Shown here piece after piece: positions 60,848 to 64,000 of a stretch of 64,000 bases of DNA. The position numbers and the translations under genes were made by a program. The stretch comes from Clostridiales bacterium (GTDB lineage Bacteria > Bacillota > Clostridia > Christensenellales > Aristaeellaceae). The notes below the pieces were generated by a model, which was not told the origin of the DNA, searched no databases, and saw only the letters and a program-made list of their open reading frames with translations. Where the stretch lies: positions 53,217 through 117,216 of the forward strand of contig SFIM01000004.1 in the NCBI GenBank assembly GCA_004556155.1, written 5' to 3'. Every line of letters begins with the position of its first letter. The stretch's first letter is position 1.

Positions 60848-60876
60848 CCAAAAACGTCAAAAGGCCACCTTTTGAC
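60848..60876 (-). other. Hairpin between the DUF4314 and Dit genes
   Basis: GTCAAAAGG-TGG-CCTTTTGAC followed by GTTTTTGG on the minus strand. It could end the small-gene transcript in part; the Dit ribosome site follows directly. Confidence 0.6.
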
Positions 60877-60903
60877 GGGTGACCCTTTGGCGGTTGATTG
60901 TGA

Positions 60904-61137
60904 TCAGTCGAGTCTGCGGATGCGATCTATCCCATGGATCGCCGCCAGCGTTGAGCCGTTGGCCCAGGTAATGTGTACACCGCCAGCGTCATCCACGAAC
61001 ATGACTTCTCCATGCATCCCGGCGGGCATGTCCCGGTACGGGTCGCACATCTCGATCAGTTCCACTTTCGCTCCGGGCGGGTAATCCTCCCGGAGCTTTT
61101 TCAGCACTTCTGGCCTGATCTGCATCATGAATCCCAT
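60904..61137 (-). CDS. DUF4314-type small protein
   Basis: A 77-residue protein (MGFMMQIRPEVLKKLREDYP, PGAKVELIEM..., ending GIDRIRRLD) like the DUF4314 family found in mobile elements of gut Firmicutes. It has an SH3-like beta outline and no membrane segment. The ATG has GGAGG 8 nt upstream. Its place between tape-measure and tail hub genes is unusual, since these are normally adjacent. Confidence 0.7.
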   Translation of the reverse strand: MGFMMQIRPEVLKKLREDYPPGAKVELIEMCDPYRDMPAGMHGEVMFVDDAGGVHITWANGSTLAAIHGIDRIRRLD

Positions 61138-61203
61138 GGCGTTTCCTCCTTCCGTTGGGGTAGCAGTATTACTCACTCTGCTGGCCCTGAAAGTCGAGTT
61201 AAA

Positions 61204-62729
61204 TCAGGCCATTCGGAGTCCTTTGCCTCGCTGCTGGCGTTTCGTCAGGGCGGCGATCTCAATGGCAAGGGAGCGGATATCCTGCTCATCCCGCACATAG
61301 AAGTTGTTGCCGGACAGGTTGACGGAACTTGTCTGGTTGTACGTTTTCCGGTTGTCGTTGTTTCCGAAGGCAATCGCGCCTTCCCTGGCTTCACCCGTAA
61401 GGAAGCGGGCGGCATTGCGGATGGTGCGGGCCTGCACCCGGCTTTCCTGCAGGACGCCTTCTCCAAAGCCCTTCATGGTCATGGAGCCGATCTCATCCCG
61501 GAACACACGCGAAGGAGAAGCAATCTTCAGTTCTTTCTTGGCGGCGTTCACGGCAGCGCGGGCTGCGGACTGCATGGCGCTGACCACTCCGGAGCGCCCC
61601 GCGTTGATGCCCGCCTTCAGGCCAGCCATGGCATTGGTGCCAATAGATTTCAGACTGGTGGCGGTCAGGCTGCGTGAAACGGCATTTTTCACATTGGAAG
61701 AAACCGTGCTGCCTGCGCCGCTCATGTCATAGGTCGTCAGAGCGCCAGCCAGCCCTGCCATCGCTGTCGTGCCGGAAGGACTCATGGCTTCACTGCCAAG
61801 GGCAGTGGTGATGGCGGTTTCCAGATTGGTCGCAAGAGCCGCTGCATCCGTGGAAAAGTCATAGCCGCCCATGCCTGCGCCGACGCCTGCCGCGACATAT
61901 TCGCCAGCGGGCTTCATGCGTTCGGACGGGCTGTTGATTCCGCGATACCTTCGGTCACGTTCTGGCCCACGCCCACAGAATCCAAGTCCTGCACAAACTG
62001 CAGGATCTTGTTCAGGTTGTCGATATCCTCCTGGCCAACTTCCTGCCCGTTCTGGATCGCGGTGACAACCTCAGAAACATAGGTGGCCAGTTGGGCCACA
62101 TTCTCAGGATCGAAGTCGTTGATCATGGACTGGTTCAGCGTCCGGAGAATGCCTTCATTCCCGCCGTAGATGAAGTTGTACCACTGATCCAGATCGCCCT
62201 TGGCATTCTTGATCCGCTGTTCGGCAGCGTCAATATAATCCATCAGGGATTTTGGCATGATGCCCGTCAGGACGGTGCCGATTGCGGTCATGCCCAGCTG
62301 ATCCACCTCAGCGACCTGTTTCCGCATTTCTGCGATAGCTTCCGGTGCGCCGGTGATCTCCGTGGTCAGCAGGATGTGCATGGTGCCGTCCTTGTCCAGG
62401 ATGGCCACATCCTCGGGCCGGAGCATGTCGGAGGTGACCGCGGTGACAGGGATCTCTTCGCCGTCCTTCCAGTATTTCACCCCGGACTCGCCCAGCACAC
62501 CGCTGGGATCTTCATACACTTCGGACAGCCGGACGACGCCTTCCACCTCGACCTTGTTGTTCCGCAGCCAGCGGCGGTAGGCCAGAAGATCATACCCGGA
62601 CAGACCCACCTGCATGTTCAGGGTAGGCTTTTTCACGCCTGCGGCTTCTTTGTATTCCGTGATGTAGGCTGTGAACTCCCGGAGAAGCTCGGACTTGTCA
62701 CAGTCCGTCGCCTCGGCGAACTTGGTCAC
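61204..62729 (-). pseudogene. Phage tail tape-measure protein, 5'-truncated and frameshifted
   Basis: Two overlapping frames (61914-62729 and 61204-61917) together give the C-terminal part of a tape-measure protein. The first frame (816 nt) ends NVTEGIAES and then drifts out of frame. The second frame, read upstream of its ATG, gives GINSPSERMKPAGEYVAAG, the classic repeat of these proteins, so a -1 shift at about 61940 breaks the gene. The 3' part contains AARAAVNAAKKELKIASPSR then VF, as expected. At the 5' end (about 62730) the frame stops at a TGA, where unrelated DNA begins. Complete tape measures are far longer. Confidence 0.75.
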
Positions 62730-62736
62730 GATCCTT

Positions 62737-63435
62737 GATACTGTTCATGCGCTTCAAAGACCTGTTACTAGAGATTCTCTCAGTTCTGACATCCAAGAGG
62801 TTTTTCACATAACGATAGCTGATAGCAAGTTGGCAGCACATGTAAAAAACATGCTTTTGGATGGTCGATTAATCGAGCGAGATTTTACCCTAATCTTATC
62901 GCCATCGTCTTTGGAAACCATTACGCAGCAAATTATAAGCAATGAAGCTATTGAGCAAAAAGCTTTGTCATCATGGATCCACCAATTAGAGACTACTTTG
63001 AATCGTTGCTTGGATGATGTGGAAGCTATTTCAGTTAGGGGAGCAATAATCAAGTTTGTTGCTCGCTTCTTTATTACACACGGAGCTGGATGTTTTGATT
63101 TTATCAACGGAATCAAGGCACAGAAAACAGAAAAGCTTGATGACGTTGCGAATTTGATTGTGGAATCTCAGGAAGACTGTATTGTCGCGGGTTTGTCTAA
63201 ACAAGAGTTCAGCCATTTTCTTGTCAGCATTTTTTCCAAAGACAAGACTGTGGAGCAGGAGGCTTATTTACTGATTCAATTACGAAAAGCAATCCAATAC
63301 ATCTCTATGGTCGTTGACGCTCCTAGTGGTGTGGTTTCTGCCGTACCACTAGCTGTCTTGAGTTGGATTGCAAAAACAGCTTGGAAAAAGATCAGAGGAA
63401 ATATCGGTGGCTTTCTAACGGTTTCCAGCAATTAA
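62737..63435 (+). pseudogene. Unidentified low-GC gene, 5' end missing
   Basis: An open frame of about 233 residues with much lower GC than its surroundings. It is mostly helical (NEAIEQKALSSWIHQLETTL, DDVANLIVESQEDC) and ends in a hydrophobic segment (GVVSAVPLAVLSWIAKTAWK). The N-terminal part (VTRDSLSSDIQEVF...LLDGRLIERDF) looks like a winged-helix-type segment. No start codon with a ribosome site exists; upstream the frame runs into the tape-measure gene on the other strand. It is probably the C-terminal part of a longer protein cut at the junction. Family unknown. Confidence 0.5.
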
Positions 63436-63525
63436 CTATCCGTTTATTCTTGCAAATACAGCCCCTATACCGTGCGATTAAGCCGTTTATTTGCAATATT
63501 TGATTGAACCCCACCCGCTTTTACA

Positions 63526-63572
63526 AAACGCCGCGTCTAGCCTACTCAGGCCAAACGCGGCGTTTCCTGTTT
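63526..63572 (+). terminator. Terminator downstream of the low-GC gene
   Basis: AAACGCCGCGT pairs with ACGCGGCGTTT (11 bp, 18-nt loop), followed by CCTGTTTTT. Confidence 0.75.
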
Positions 63573-63602
63573 TTCGGGCAGTGATATAACGATACTCTGG
63601 CT

Positions 63603-63672
63603 CGGGTGCATTTTTCAGCACCCGGTTTCACTTTTTTGCACCCGGTTTCAAATTCCAGGTGCAGGGTTCAAT
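63603..63672. repeat. Second terminal-repeat-like array, GCACCCGGTTTCA
   Basis: Two exact 13-bp direct copies at 63618 and 63638 (20-bp period). Related sequences sit at both sides: CGGGTGC (63603-63609), which pairs with GCACCCG, and GGTGCAGGGTTCA from about 63658. This looks like one end of an IS21-type or similar element whose genes are not present. Confidence 0.6.
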
Positions 63673-63679
63673 TTGCCCC

Positions 63680-63909
63680 TAAAAGGGCTTGTAAGCCGCT
63701 TCTCCTACGGGTTGGGCGTCAACTCGACTCGAAGCGGTCAAACGCGACACGCGGCCTTTGTGGGCCAAACACGGCGGTCCTTAAACCCACGGTTACTTTA
63801 TCCCATCACGTGCATCGTCTTCTTCAGATACTTGGCGGGAATCTCATGATGCAGTCGCCATACGATATTCATAGGCCTGCTGCCCTGATGGCTTGTAAAC
63901 AATTGATTC
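63680..63909. other. Intergenic stretch without a supported gene
   Basis: Contains a short stem GGCC-TTTGTG-GGCC and a 24-codon minus-strand frame (63798-63872, MNIVWRLHHEIPAKYLKKTM...). That frame has no clear ribosome site and cannot be called a gene. Nothing else is recognised. Confidence 0.4.
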
Positions 63910-64000
63910 TTAGTAATTTTCCGCACGCACTTCGAAGAATGCCTGAGGATGCTTGCAGACAGGGCAGATCTCAGGAGCCTTGGTTCCTACTACGATATGT
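63910..64000 (-). CDS. Rubrerythrin, C-terminal rubredoxin-like end (partial)
   Basis: The last 29 complete codons before the window edge read IVVGTKAPEICPVCKHPQAF then FEVRAENY. This is the C-terminal CxxC half of the rubredoxin-like iron site of rubrerythrin. Rubrerythrin reduces hydrogen peroxide in anaerobes. The rest lies beyond the right edge. Confidence 0.88.
   Translation of the reverse strand, partial: HIVVGTKAPEICPVCKHPQAFFEVRAENY

Overview
The window looks like a chromosomal segment of a GC-rich, anaerobic, Gram-positive Clostridia-type gut bacterium. The evidence is a one-subunit pyruvate:ferredoxin oxidoreductase, an anaerobic radical SAM/SPASM enzyme, the end of a rubrerythrin, T-box leaders on serS and pheST, a CarD-like regulator, strong Shine-Dalgarno sites and TTGACA/TATAAT promoters. 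The species assignment is inference.

Layout. 1-8 kb: an Ldh-type dehydrogenase (cut by the window edge) diverges from an Mrp/NBP35 Fe-S ATPase; a PepSY-like secreted protein; then secA-prfB-(DUF1461)-tsaD. 8-11 kb: a methionine ABC operon (metQ-metN-metI, minus strand) behind a 310-bp leader with a strong promoter, a Met-rich 32-codon leader peptide and an intrinsic terminator. This looks like ribosome-mediated attenuation by methionine and is the most interesting system in the window. 11-17 kb: T-box-serS, two tandem MATE exporters with a kinase-like protein, and a Cys-motif surface protein. 17-23 kb: a minus-strand operon DUF368-obg-esterase-DUF975-lipase-small membrane protein. 22.9-23.6 kb: a cluster of dispersed palindromic repeats. 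23.6-28 kb: CHAP amidase, a GMP-synthase-like protein lacking its catalytic residues, GNAT and MTA/SAH nucleosidase. 28-35 kb: marR with a heterodimeric-type ABC exporter, CarD-like protein, small proteins, radical SAM maturase. 35-47 kb: tRNA-Arg, PFOR, a BlaI/BlaR-like pair with an unusual large sensor, rpsT, T-box-pheST.

47.4-63.7 kb is accessory DNA. It begins with a decayed holin/XRE pair and tRNA-Val, followed by an iteron-like repeat array. A large serine recombinase and its HTH partner come next, then a phage tail/lysis block read right to left: tape measure (frameshifted and 5'-truncated), DUF4314, Dit, a secreted SH3 protein with its own promoter and terminator (moron-like), tail spike, fibre, holin, endolysin. 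No head, packaging, portal or replication genes are present. At about 62.73 kb the tape-measure gene meets, head to head, a low-GC gene that also lacks its 5' end, marking a rearrangement or assembly junction. A second repeat array (63.6 kb) precedes the return to core genes (rubrerythrin).

Two single-base-type frameshifts (47.82 and 61.94 kb) lie in or next to G/C runs, so some of the apparent decay could be sequence error. All calls come from reading the sequence; no database search was made.
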